A stretch of 64,000 nucleotides of DNA from Isoetes taiwanensis (Eukaryota; Streptophyta; Lycopodiopsida; Isoetales; Isoetaceae). This document shows, in pieces, positions 11,297 to 22,696 of the stretch; position 1 is the stretch's first letter, and the number at the start of each line of letters is the position of its first letter. The position numbers and the translations under genes were made by a program. The notes under the pieces were generated by a model. It saw only the letters and a list, made by a program, of their open reading frames with translations. It searched no databases and was not told the DNA's origin. The stretch is from the NCBI GenBank assembly GCA_021234155.1, contig JAJEKV010000027.1, forward strand, positions 17,146,891 through 17,210,890, written 5' to 3'.

Positions 11297-13400
11297 AATT
11301 CTGTTAATTATAGACATGGTATCTGCTCGTTTGAAGCAAAAAATAAGGAATATAAAATACTGCCTTATAAGTTCTTGAAACATTCTTGTAACTCTGATTT
11401 TTGTGTAGTTCACAACTCTCAATAGATGAACATTAGCTAATAAGACTATAGAGTCTTACTTCTATGGTCTGTGATTTGAAGACTGATTTCGTTTGTTTGG
11501 AATGGAATTTTGTCACATAAGTGACAGACAAGGGTAAAGAAGTGGAGAAGGCTGGGAGGACGGACGGACCTATTCTGATTGGAAAGAGAAATGGTGATGT
11601 AAGGAGAAGAGATACTCAAATGAGGGCCACATTTCTGTTCATTGACAACCAGCTATTGCTCGCCTAGTTAATGGCATTCATCAAGCAGCTTGGTCTATGA
11701 CCAGGCCCCGTCCTGGGTAAAAGTTCCAAATCTGTAGAGACTTTTTTCCTAAGCTTTAAGTTAGAGATAATATTCTCCCTGTTAGGAAATGCCTGGCCCG
11801 TGTCCTGCTGAGGATGAACCTGGCCTCATCTAAAGTAAGGGGAGGTAATTTCGTTGGATTACAGGTCTAGGCCTAGATTACAATCTTTCTACTCGAACTA
11901 ATTCTGTTCAATTTCTGCTCAAACTATCTCTGCCCGATTTGAATTATTAAAATTTGTAGAATTGGAAACGGTTCAACATAGAACCTTTCCTAGTTTTCAT
12001 GAAACTAGGAAGGTTTGAAGGTTTTCATATTGTACCCCTCGTTCCATATAGAAAATAGAATCGTAAAGAATTTTGTACCTCCGTGGTTTTTTGCCACATG
12101 AAAATAGAATTATAAAGAATTTAATACCTTGTAGGGTTCCACGAGATATGTGCTAGGGATCCCACGGGTAGGAGACGGTTTCCGGGGGGAAAGTGGCAGG
12201 TGGCACCGCCGAGAGGGGCGTTAGACCCGACGCCCTGAGCGGCGCTGCCACATGTTAGTTTACCGCCGGAAACTGTCGACGGCGCCGCCTAAAAACTGAA
12301 ACCCCAAGATTATTTAATTTACAGGGTAATAACTAGAAATTCCCATCTACTGGTGGTTTACAGAACTATAGAGAATTTTGGGTGGACGACATCCACCAGC
12401 AGTAACTTCGTTTAAATTCATTGCATGGGGCGAAGCTCTATCTCGAAAAAGTTAATGTCTTGCCTTATTGATCTCCGTCTAAATTCATGGCATAAGGCCA
12501 AGCTCTATCTCAAAAAAGTTAATGTTTTGCCTTATTGATCTCCAGTTTAGGGCGCTTGCAAATGAGCTACTCCAAAGCAATTGATTTTGAAAAGTTTTAT
12601 CTATTGGTTCTCTTTTTATTTGAACACCATATGTTTCATCAGTTTTTTTTAAGTCAAATCTATTTGGAGGGCAAATTGGCATCATATTGTGTATTTCCAC
12701 ATGGGTTATCTCTTTGCATTTGACTTTGATGGTGTCTGAAAGCTCTATCTCACCTTTGTAATTCTTTTCATTCACTTTTGAAAAATAAAATTTGGATAAA
12801 GTTCATGGCTTTTTAGGCTGCCAAAATCCATTGACCAAGTCCTTTCTCCATTGTTAATTTTGTTTTGAAGGAATGGATTCTAGATAGCATATGCATTATG
12901 AGTCCTTGTTCTTTCTTTCTATAAATTGGAATGCTCATTGTCTATTGGAATCGTAAAATTTAGTTCAGGCCTGTCGTTGAGACTGGTTATGTGAATATTC
13001 TCCTTGCCCGTTTCCTTTTGCAAGAACCTTGCATATCATTGGTAAGTTGGCAATGCCAGGTTTCATATTAAGTGCATGATATTGATATTTTGGCAAGCAT
13101 ATAGATCTTGAATAGTTGAGAGGAAATGGGGTGCAACAAGTATAGGAGCACTTGTAGATCTTTTGTATCTGCTATGTGGATGAATGGATATTTTGTGATC
13201 CTCTTGGTGCTAACATATATTGATCTAAAAAAAATCGCTATATAATCATCCGAAGGTCACATTGTCCAGAGGAATTAAATCATGATGGTCCTACAAAATT
13301 TCTGAATTCATGATGGTGATGGCTAACGGACTAGGTAGACACATTTCACATTCAATTATTCGTGCCCCCAATATTTGTGTCGCCCTACCTGTATATAATA
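11297..13400. other. intergenic with a GC-rich foldback at 12174-12277
   Basis: Mostly AT-rich and anonymous. A sharply GC-richer block at about 12150-12300 contains nested inverted repeats (listed separately). Elsewhere only short open frames occur, none with a recognisable family. Confidence 0.4.
12174..12277. repeat. GC-rich nested inverted repeat (foldback)
   Basis: Three stems are nested on one axis: 12174-12185 with 12266-12277 (GACGGTTTCCGG against CCGGAAACTGTC, one G-T type mismatch), 12193-12199 with 12245-12251 (GTGGCAG/CTGCCAC) and 12216-12221 with 12230-12235 (GGGCGT/ACGCCC). The composition differs strongly from the flanks. It could be a foldback element, a fragment of a larger repeat or a structured RNA; none can be shown. 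Confidence 0.6.
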
Positions 13401-13419
13401 TGTTATCGACTTCGGTAGC

Positions 13420-15545
13420 AATGAAAAATGGTGACTGATGCTTCCACTTCCCCCTCAGGCTGCACAATCGTCCTGAAATTCAGAGAATATTTCTTGCGTT
13501 GCAAGCCTTTTGTGGTTCAGTCCAAAGCATATACCCAATCTAGTAGGGAAAACTTCGAAGCAAACAGCTCCAAACCGAGTGGTCTCCCCTGTTCCTCAGC
13601 ATCCAACTCACACTCAAGGCCCAATGCACACCCCTGCTCAACCTAAGGAGACTCCCATATATGGTCAGGTCATTTGAAACAATGTGACACTGACCGGGTA
13701 GAAAACTTGGCCGAGTATGGTAGTCCATAAGTTGCAACATATTCAACATCTTCAGGAAGCAGGAGAGCAACATTAGCCACCACATTCGCATTTAGGCTCA
13801 GGATATACCTCGTCGGTGCATTCTTCTAATTCAGACTCGGAGACATCTAATGGCCTTGGATCTCTGGAAAGGATGGCACTGGATAAGGTACCTAGGGTGA
13901 GGTCTTGAGCTGATGATACTAAGCTTTCTATAGAATTTAGCTCTATAATATCAACCCAGTTTGCTCTTGTGCCGTATGAGTCAGATCAAGCACCAGCATC
14001 TCCAGACAGGCCCCGATGAAGAAGAAGCAGAGGAAGAACCCTTTTCTCATTAAAAAATGCATGTAGGGTTTGTTCGTCCCCAAGTAAATGAACGAGAGTT
14101 GTGCTAGCCATTTGGAAACTTGATCCAGATATCTTCTGTCTTCAGGAGCATAAGCGCCACAAAGGAGATATGCATACTTTGTTGGATATGTTTGGTCTCC
14201 ACTCTCCAGTATGCTGCAGTTGTGTTTCCTTCAGGTACTCCTAAAGGTAGCTCTATCATAGCTTGGAAGATGCATGTTCACAATGGCTAATCGGTGGGGT
14301 CGCTGGGTTATTGTTAAATGCTTGGAAGGCGGACAAGAATGGGGTATCGTGAATATCTATGCCCATAACAATGCACAGCAAAGAGGAGCACTTTGGTTCC
14401 TTAAAGAATAAGGTCAGGTCGTTGGGTGTAGGGGTTGCTTGGCTATTGGTTGATAATTTCAATATGGTTGACATGCCTCAGAACAGGTGTGACGGAGGCT
14501 CAGAAGTGGTACAATGCTTCGAATCGAACAATGGTTACATATCCTAGATAGTTCTGGATGGGCGTATGCCTGATATAATAGATGCTATGTGAGTACCTTG
14601 GTGTTGAATCTCACCCCCCAGTTCATGCGACAAAATATCTTGTCCACTGCAATTTTTGATCATACTCCACAAGTTATCTTTGCGAGTCCTCTTTCCGTTA
14701 AACCCATGAGAATAGTATTTAAACTAAACACCAACTTCCTGACATATTCTGAATTCACATAGAATTGTCAACAAATTTGATTTTGGGTTTTTCGAGAAGA
14801 CTCCAAAGTGACAGCTATGATCAAAGCCTTGGCTGCTATCAAAGCATTTGTGAAGTCATGGGGGAGCCAGAAGGCTCAACAAGAACGGGCATCATTGCAG
14901 GCATTGTATCGAGAACTTGGCTAAGAGAAGATGACACTAATTCCAGGATGTTCTTTAGGGTGGCTCCTTAAAAGAAATATGCAGTAGCTATATCGTCATT
15001 AAAATTGTCAGTGGTCAGGTTCTTCAACATCATGCTGATATTAAGCAATTTGCTTTTGAGCATTTCTCTCGACTCTTCCAAGAAGAGGTCTATCAGTATA
15101 GTGATGTCATAGAAGAAATTGTCCTCAACAAGATCTCATGTAAGGCATCAGAGGATAAGTTGTAGGAGTTGCAGTTGCCGCTTACTAAGCAGGAAGTCGA
15201 AGAGGCATGTCGTGCAGTGGCGCCACATAAATGCTTGGTTTCTGATGAAATTCCTGTAGAACTTTTCTAATAGTATTAGAAATGGGTAGGAGACTTCGTA
15301 TGGCAGATATATGAGGATTTGATATAGGCCAAGGCTTTGAATTTCAAACTTAATACTAGGTGCATATCACTGGTTTCTAAGTAAAAGGCCTGCTTGCCAT
15401 CTCTGATTGGCAGCCTATTACATTACTATCCTATGTGTACAAGATTATTGCTAAAGCTTTATCTCTGAGACTTAAAGCGGTGCTCAAGGTTGTCCACTGG
15501 CATCTCATCTATTCACCATCATCGCAGAAGCACTTTCTCAATTGC
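13420..15545 (+). mobile_element. decayed L1-type LINE (ORF1 end, endonuclease, start of RT)
   Basis: Plus-strand frames, broken by many stops and shifts, show L1 landmarks in order: a VNIYAHNNAQQRGALW segment near 14349-14396 (endonuclease), a GDFN-like DNFNMVDMPQNR segment near 14452-14487, the RT lead-in LPLTKQEVEEACRAVAPHK near 15173-15229, and LSYVYKIIAKALSLRLK near 15420-15470. The serine/proline-rich part at 13428-13646 may be the end of ORF1. The canonical G of GDFN is N here. The element stops abruptly near 15545, where Copia sequence begins, so the RT catalytic core is missing. Clearly dead; the left boundary is uncertain. Confidence 0.7.
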
Positions 15546-15551
15546 TGATCT

Positions 15552-18016
15552 TTGTTGTGGGCGGTTAACTCTACTGCTATGCTCAAAAATCTGAATTCAA
15601 CTCGCTCCAAGCATGTACAAGTAGGAAATGGAGCTCTACAAACTGTAGAAGGATGTGGGATGCTACAGCTTTTGGATCTTGAAGGCAATGTTGTAAACGT
15701 AGAAAATGTTCTCTGTGTTCCTAGTTTAGTCAAGAATTTGATCTCAGTATATATGCTAGTCGATTTAGGCTATAAACTCTTCTTTGAGAAGAAAGTTTGT
15801 AAGGTGTTTCTGAATAAAAAATTAAAGTTTCTTGCAAGACGAGTTGGTAATTTGTTTCAGATGGATAGTTGTGAAATAAATGGTATAAATGCAGTATCTT
15901 CCTCTGATCTTGAATTATGGCACAACAGACTCGCTCATACACATTACAACAATCTGAAATACATGAATAAAAAGGGTCTCATAAAATGTGATGCACACGA
16001 AAAGGAAAAATATCAATGTGAAGGGTGCATGTTAGGTAAAATCAGCAGGCTGCCATTCAAATCTCCAAGAAACGAGCTGAACTGATTTATGTGGCCCTCT
16101 TAACGTCAGAGGTAGAACAGGTAAGAGATACTTTATCTCGTTCATAGATGACTACAGTAGAAAGTGTAAATGCTACTGTTTAGTAAGAAAATCACAATCT
16201 TTGGAAGCATTAAAGTTGTATGTAGCTGAAATGGAGAGGCAAACAGGAAGAAAACTCAAATGCATAAGATCAGACCGTGGAGGTGAATATCTTTCAGACA
16301 GGTTTAAGTTCTTTTGCACGACAAACGAAATCCGTAGGCAATTGACTTGTAGATAGATATACTCCTCAACAGAATGGAACAGCAGAACGGAAGAATAGGA
16401 CAGTGCTTGATGCAGTTAGATCCATGCTCAAATTTTCGGGCCTGCCAAATTATTTTTGGGGAGGAGGCCCTAAAAACAGCAATTCTCATCCAAAATAAGT
16501 TATCTACAGCTAGTCTAAAAGGTAATATACCTGATATGATGTGGTCTGGACAAAAGGAAATAGAGTATGATTGGTTTAAAGCCTATGGATGTCTAGGATA
16601 CATTCATGTACCGACAGAACTATGAAAAAAACTTGATGATAAGGCTGACATAGGCTACGGATATGATGAACAGACAAAAGGGTACATGATGTATGTGCCA
16701 AAACTTGGAAAAATCATCATTAGTATGGATATTATTTTTGATGAACATATACTGTATAAAGACAGGGAAAAGAATGCTAAAATTAGCTGCAAGTCAAATA
16801 AAGTTGAACAGAAGGCTGATATTAAACACATAGTAGACAATGATGATGACAAGACTGACAACAAAATGTATGAGGCACAAACACATGATAATATCACAAA
16901 AGGGCAGACTGAAGTTAGTATGAATGAGCGAGACAATGAAGAGAATATTGCTGCAGATTAGTACACAAGAAACTTGAGAAATTAAAGGAAGGGGCTGAAA
17001 TTGATGAGAAGGAATATGGGAGATTGGAGAGTGGCAGAAGCAGAAGAATAGAAAAGCTTACAGAAAATATAGAACCAGAGCATATATTGGCATTACTTGA
17101 TGAAATGGCTGTTCCAAGAACATTTGAAGATGCTATGAACAGTCCAGATAAGGAAGAATGGATACAAGCTATGAATGAAGAAATGAAGTCCTTCAAAGAT
17201 ACTGAAACATATGAGGTTGTACAATGCCCGGAGAACAAAAATGTAGTGGAAATAAATGGATATTCAGGATAAAATTTGGTGCAGATGGAAATAAAAAGAT
17301 ATAAGGCAAGGCTAGTTGCCCAGGGCTATTCCCAAAAGAAAGGAAAGGATTACAATGAGATTTTTTCTCCCATTGTAAAACTCACAAGCATACGAGCTTT
17401 ATTGGCAATTGCAAATGCCCAGAACTTTGAGCTGCACCACATGGATGTAAAGACTGCTTTCTTGAATGCAAAATTGAAGGAGGAAATATACATGAAACAA
17501 GCTATTGGATACGTAGAAGGGAATAATTTAGTTTGGAAACTAAAGCGTGCTGTTTACGGACTAAAGTAGTCACCTAGAGAATGGTATTTTGTATGGATGA
17601 TTTTCTCAGAGAGCAAGAATTTGAAAGACTGAAAAATGATGGGAACTTGTATAGATATCAGGATGGAGAACTTTTTTGCATAATAGCCTTATATGTTGAT
17701 GATTGTATAATGGCATCGAACAATGTTGATCTGCTAACAAGGTGCAAGAATATTCTAAAGAGGAGATTTGAAATGACAGACATGGGGGAACTAAAACATT
17801 TCTTAGGAATAGAAGTTTGTAGAAACAGAGAAAAAAATGAGCTTGCATTGAGACAAAGCAGGCACATTCAGAATATGTTGAAGAGATTTAATATGGAGAA
17901 TGCAAAAATAATTAAGACACCGGTTGTACCAGGGCATAAATTAACTGAAGTAAAACAAATTGACAGAGACAAAGAAGATATGAAATGTCTACTTTATCTG
18001 TCAAATAATACCAGGC
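15552..18016 (+). pseudogene. Copia pol, 5' part: gag-pre-integrase, integrase, reverse transcriptase
   Basis: Gag-pre-integrase segment 15552-16085 with LWHNRLAH and a CEGCMLGK zinc motif, closed by a premature stop. Integrase follows: FISFIDDYSRK near 16135 and SDRGGEYLS near 16270 give two catalytic aspartates; the third acidic residue falls in a broken frame near 16370. A lysine- and acid-rich linker occupies 16686-16961. RT begins with FSPIVKLTSIRALLAIA and MDVKTAFLNA (17360-17470), is cut by a TAG after AVYGLK at 17569, and continues with LYVDDCIMAS (17690) carrying the catalytic YVDD. The last residues, NTRPDI, meet the LINE insertion. At least four stops or shifts make it non-functional. 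Confidence 0.85.
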
Positions 18017-18085
18017 CCGATATTAATAATAATAATGTATTACTGAGCCCTTTGGGGCCTTGAAGGCCATAGAGCCTGATTACAA

Positions 18086-21000
18086 TCAAACATCATTAAT
18101 TTTCAACAATAAAGATCGATGATCATCCACTGTTTTAATGTATAAGCCTATATCTACTGGATCTAAGGCAAATAGGGAATGGAATTTTCCTATGTGGGCG
18201 CCAATATTTTCCCTGATTGCTTCATAAGCTGGATAGTCTGCAAACACATGATCCTCGTCTTCAATCCGGTCTAAATTGCAGAGTTCACATAACCGATTTT
18301 CTATAGGGATTTTGGACCATCGACGAGTCTCAAGTGCCAGCCTGTGTGAGCTCACCCGATACCTGGCAATAAGCTGCCTTAACCGCTTTGACATGTTTGC
18401 TGATAAATATCTTTGATCTTTATAGAATTCCGTTGGATTAATTTTCATTCGATAATGTAGCATCCGGCTCCCTTGCTTTTCCCAGAGAACACGAATTGCT
18501 TGTCGCTCCAACAATGATCTGGTCTCAACCTTATCTTTTTGCCAGTTTGTCTCTGTTATACCCCATCGAGCTGCCCATGCAATAGTATCCTGAAACCATC
18601 CCTGATCTGCTGAAACCGTCATGGCTTGATAAGGTATTCTATCCTTTGATTGCATTTTGATTCTATTCATGAAATTGATTGTTTGATACAAAGCCTCCAA
18701 TTCCATGGGGAACATCCCGGTCTCTGCCAATATGATTGCATATGGTATTGTTTGTTTGATGCCAAGCTCCATACATAAAAACAGCTTTTGAACTGATTCA
18801 ATTTGCCCCCATAAGTTTGCAGATGTGCTAGGTCCCCAGATCGGTGAACCATATAAAACCACTGTCCTGACCAAAGTCTTGTACAGGGTCTTTTTTAGCA
18901 TCCAGTCATCTAAAAATAACTTCGAGCATTTGTGTAACATAGCATATAAGGCTGCTTTACCTCCTGTGACACGTCTCTGGATACATTCCTTCCATTTATA
19001 GTTAGAGGTAAAATCGATACCCAGATATTTAAAACTCTCAACAACATCAATCTGATGTCCCTGGTAAACAAACCTCGGTCTTGCTCTTGTTCCAAAGATC
19101 ATGATTTTAGTCTTCGCCACATTTACTCGCATTTGTCTGGCCAAACAAAACTCTCCCAATCTATCCAAGTGTTCCTGCAAAGTGGATTGTTTGTTTGCTA
19201 AACGATATCATCAGCATATAGCAACAGTTGCACTAAATATGTTCCTAATCTTGTGCCAAGCAGTGATCTGGAACGGAGCCAATCGTCAAGTTTGTCAATG
19301 AAAAGCCCAAACAAGGTGGGCGATAATGCGCAGCCTTGACGAACACCAATATTATTCTTTATCATTGCATCAAAATTCCATGTCATTGTTACCAAGACCT
19401 CTGCATATAATTGGGATATTGCTCCTTTGAGATCATCAGGGATACCTAACTGCATCATCCTCTCCCCTAATTCCTTCCGAGACACAGTATCGAAAGCCTT
19501 TGAGAAGTCTATGAATGCCACATATAATGCAGTGTTCGGAAGTTTTGCTTTCTCTATTAGCACCCGCAAAGCTAATGCATGATCAAGAGTGTTGTGATCT
19601 CTCCGAAAACCTGCCTGGTATTGAGAGCGCTTAGCATTCTCCTCGGCCCAAGTACTCAGCCTGTTCTCAAGTAGATTACCCAAAACCTTGGTGAAAGTGG
19701 ATCCTATCAAAATCGTTCTGTAATTTTGAGCTTGCTTCTTATCTCCTGCTTTAAAATGGGATGTACCCTGTTCACCTTCCAATTATCCGGCAGTCCCTGT
19801 ATCAGACTTTGGTTTAAAAGACGTGTCAGAACAGCCAGAGTACCCTGACCTCCCCATTTAAATAACTCGGGACAAAGCCCCTCCACATCATGCGCTTTAT
19901 TATTCTCCATAACTGATAGTACTTTCCCAACTTCATGCTCTGTGAAAAGATCTGCCTGTGGGGCTGAAAAGCGCATTCCTTGTGCATCGTCAATGGCATA
20001 GATAGCCTGTACTAAATTTATCAGATCTTTAGGGTCCAATTCTGGCGCAGGTGGCCTTCCTTGAAACGTCTTCCCAAAAGTCTTGGGGAAAGCTATTATT
20101 TGCTGGTTCAACTCTATTTGTTTTCTTATAAAAATCACGCTTTTTCCTTCTCACCAGGATCCTATACCATTTTGGCTTGTGGATGCACCTTGCAGGCAGA
20201 GCATCTCTTGCATTTTAACAATCTGAGTCCCACCAAGCATTGTTTGGTCTACCTGGAGCGCGTTGCTTTGTATAACCAAACACCTGTTTTGCTGCTTGAA
20301 GCACCACTTGTGTGAATCGCTTGGCATCCTCCACAAGCGCATAATCCCATCTCGTTTGTGCCAGCAACTCTTCTATCTTATTCTTGTATGCCTTATGAAA
20401 CTGATAGTTTACCTTAATCCAAGGATGGAAAGCAGAGGTACTATTGTTGGGTTCACAGATATTATGAAGGTCTACGAATAAAGGGACATGGTCTGATTCT
20501 GGAAGCTTTTCCCCTGTCCAAAAATCTTGAATGCAGTTATAATTGCTTGCTAACGGGAAATCAATAGTGCTGGACCCCGCGTGATTCATGCATAGTGCTG
20601 GACCCCGCATGGTTCATGCATGTATAACCTCCAGATTGCTGGAATAAACTGATGCCATTCAGAATTTTGAGATTACAGACCGTGCTCATTTCCAACAGCT
20701 TATCCCCCATGGAATTTGTAATCTGGTCTGCGGATTCTCTTATAAACCATGGTTCATCTACTTCATTCAATTGCACATCCATGATGCTCTCATATGTTTT
20801 GGCTTGTTTATTCCCTATCCTTGCATTAAAATCACCAAGCAATACCACTTCTCCTTCCTGGCCATAGGTTATGATGTCAAAACAAAGTGCCAGAAATGGG
20901 TCATTTGTGTTAAACTCCTGCCTGCTATAGATACTCGAACTAGCTGGTGCAAAGTAACAAACATCTAAGAATAAATCCCTTATTCTTAACCACATAAATT

Positions 21001-21262
21001 GCTTATTGGTATCCACTGAGACCAGCTTAACCTCATGTGCTATTGTTTGCTTGCCATATACTGCTATACCACCAAAACCACGACCTACTGTACTTCTTTT
21101 CTCATTCCACACATTTCCATACGAATCCTGGTAACTCTGGTAGTGAGCGGGCTCGATGTTCCCATGTCTCTGTAAACATTAGTAGATCTTGGTGCTGCCA
21201 AACTTGCCATGTGGCTGCTGCTTTTGCCTGATTGAAACCATGAGTATTCCATAAGCCAACCC
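18086..21262 (-). pseudogene. LINE ORF2: endonuclease, reverse transcriptase, zinc motif
   Basis: The endonuclease begins just after ORF1 (VGLWNTHGFNQ, then FTETWEH) and continues with LLGDFNARIG (about 20825) and SDHVPL (about 20490). RT follows: QAGFRRDHNTLDHA, FIDFSKAFDTV, VRQGCALSPTLFGL and YADDIV (19203-19220), with YADD catalytic. The C-terminal part 18086-19180 (364 aa open) holds SFKYLGIDF, YGSPIWGP and a C-x2-C...H motif (LCELCNLDRIEDEDH). Breaks: a shift near 21120; a 28-bp tandem duplication at 20566-20621; a shift near 20140; a shift near 19750; and a one-base loss at 19198 just after YADDIV, giving an immediate stop. In the I/Jockey group this protein nicks target DNA and primes reverse transcription there. 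Confidence 0.85.
20566..20621. repeat. 28-bp tandem duplication inside the LINE endonuclease
   Basis: AGTGCTGGACCCCGC..G.TTCATGCAT occurs at 20566-20593 and again at 20594-20621 with two or three differences. Its length is not a multiple of three, so it shifts the endonuclease frame just before the SDHVPL motif. Confidence 0.9.
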
Positions 21263-22015
21263 TCAAGGCCCTGATCCCCTAATTCCTTTTCTTGCTGGTA
21301 ATGACGGCCTTCCCACTCTTTCCAAGAATGCTACCACACCAGTGGCCCTTGCTTCCTTACCTTTCTGCCATTCTTTTTTCCTGAATTTAAGTTGTGCTGG
21401 TGTCAGATCAGCATCTAACCAGATGCCTTTCTCTCCTTTTAACACACTTCGATTCAGCAAAATCCTGTCTCTTGCCTCCTTGCTCTTAAATTTAACAAGA
21501 ATAGGATGGTTATAGAAGCTAGGTTTGCCTAGTCTTCTTGCAAATACTGCTTCAGGCTCATGAATTCGCATGGTCCCTTTGAAAAATTTATTGATTACAT
21601 TGGAGATGTCCTCATCTTCCAATTCTTGGAGACCCGAGATTTTGAGATTCATAGATCTTGCTTCCTGATCTATTTGCTCTGCAGCAAGATGTTCTTGATG
21701 CAACATCATCTGTTCTTTGGTGGTTTCTGCAATCAAGGAAGGCAATTTTGCCTCTAAGTTTTGAATTTGACTATGATAATCTACTGTAGTATCATCCTTA
21801 GTCATGAGCAATTCGTCATTTTTACTTTGAAAGGTGATGTTCTGCTGCGATACTTCTGCCAAGGTTTTCTTCATAGATAAAACCTCCTCTTTTAGACCAA
21901 CCACTTCGTTCTTTAATTCCTGGATTAAGGCAATCAGATGAGCTGAATTCCCTTCATACTCAATCGGATCACTCTGACTGGGTGATGCCGTAGCCTTCTT
22001 TGCCTTAGCACCCAT
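21263..22015 (-). CDS. LINE ORF1 protein (coiled coil plus RRM-like part)
   Basis: 250 aa, open from MGAKAKKATAS to the stop. Residues about 25-125 are rich in heptad-like L, I, E and K (ALIQELKNEVVGLKEEV) and probably form a coiled coil. Residues about 125-200 contain MNLKISGLQE, FARRLGKPS and PILVKFKSKEARDRIL, the pattern of the RNA-binding domain of L1/Tx1-type ORF1 proteins. The C-terminal part is basic. Such proteins bind element RNA in a particle with the RT. It overlaps the start of the endonuclease frame, which begins around its stop codon. Although intact, it belongs to an element whose second ORF is broken. Confidence 0.7.
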   Translation of the reverse strand: MGAKAKKATASPSQSDPIEYEGNSAHLIALIQELKNEVVGLKEEVLSMKKTLAEVSQQNITFQSKNDELLMTKDDTTVDYHSQIQNLEAKLPSLIAETTKEQMMLHQEHLAAEQIDQEARSMNLKISGLQELEDEDISNVINKFFKGTMRIHEPEAVFARRLGKPSFYNHPILVKFKSKEARDRILLNRSVLKGEKGIWLDADLTPAQLKFRKKEWQKGKEARATGVVAFLERVGRPSLPARKGIRGSGP

Positions 22016-22051
22016 ACGAAAGGGCGCCTAGGTTAAGCGTCAATCCAGCAA

Positions 22052-22696
22052 GAAATTGCTTATGTGGTAAATGTGTGAAGCAGATTCTGTCATAATCCAG
22101 CAAGAAGACATGGGGAAGGAGCAAAACGTGTACTTAAATACTTGAAAGGAACACCATTACATGGCATAACTTTTACCTCTAATGATTTAAGGTTAATTGG
22201 TTTTAGTGATGCAGATAGGGGAGTAGATTTGAGCACAAGAATATCAACATCTGGATATATTGTATACCTTAGAGGAGGAGCTATTTCATGGAGAAGCAAA
22301 AAGCAAAAGGCAGTTGCAATGTCCTCAGCAGAAGCAGAATACGCAGGAAGTTCTCTGATAGGTAAGGAATTGGTCTGGTTAAGAAGATTAGTTGAAGAAC
22401 TGGGATACAAGCAAAATAAGCCAACTTGCATTATGACAGACAGTATGAGCTGTATAGCAATAGTTAAGAATCCAGTGCAGCATGAGCGTACAAAGCATAT
22501 TGAGCTAAATTTGCACTTCATTAGAGATTTAGCACAGAAGGGATATATACAGATGAAATACATTAACACTGATGTACAAACAGCAGACGTGTTTACAAAG
22601 GCTCTGGTTGAGAAAAAGTTCAAGGAATTCAGAACTAATCTTGGAGTAGTAAATTTAAGTGTTGAAGGAGGAGTGTTAGATAAAGATCAACACTAA
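22052..22696 (+). pseudogene. Copia RNase H and pol C-terminus
   Basis: Continues the Copia pol frame after the LINE: a decayed join (22052-22135), then LKGTPLHGITF, FSDADRGVD (first RNase H acid pair), SWRSKKQKAVAMSSAEAEY, MTDSMSCIAI and HIELNLHFIRDLAQKG, ending TADVFTKAL...DKDQH at 22696. All hallmark RNase H motifs of Copia are present. The frame is open from 22142 to its stop, which lies just inside the LTR start at 22674. Confidence 0.85.

Larger units (their letters stand above)
18017..22051 (-). mobile_element. Non-L1 LINE (I/Jockey-like) inserted in Copia
   Basis: Minus-strand non-LTR element of about 4.0 kb with ORF1, an apurinic-type endonuclease, RT and a C-terminal CCHC-like zinc motif. 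The Copia frame stops at NTRPDI and resumes at about 22052 with the expected sequence, so both edges are placed within a few bases. The 3' end (left side) carries an ATT-repeat tail (plus strand AATAATAATAATG at about 18022-18036) instead of poly(A). The only shared flanking bases are ATT, so no clear target-site duplication is seen. The RT has the FIDFSKAFDTV and GVRQGCALSP forms usual in I/Jockey-group elements rather than plant L1. Several frameshifts show it is dead. Confidence 0.85.
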
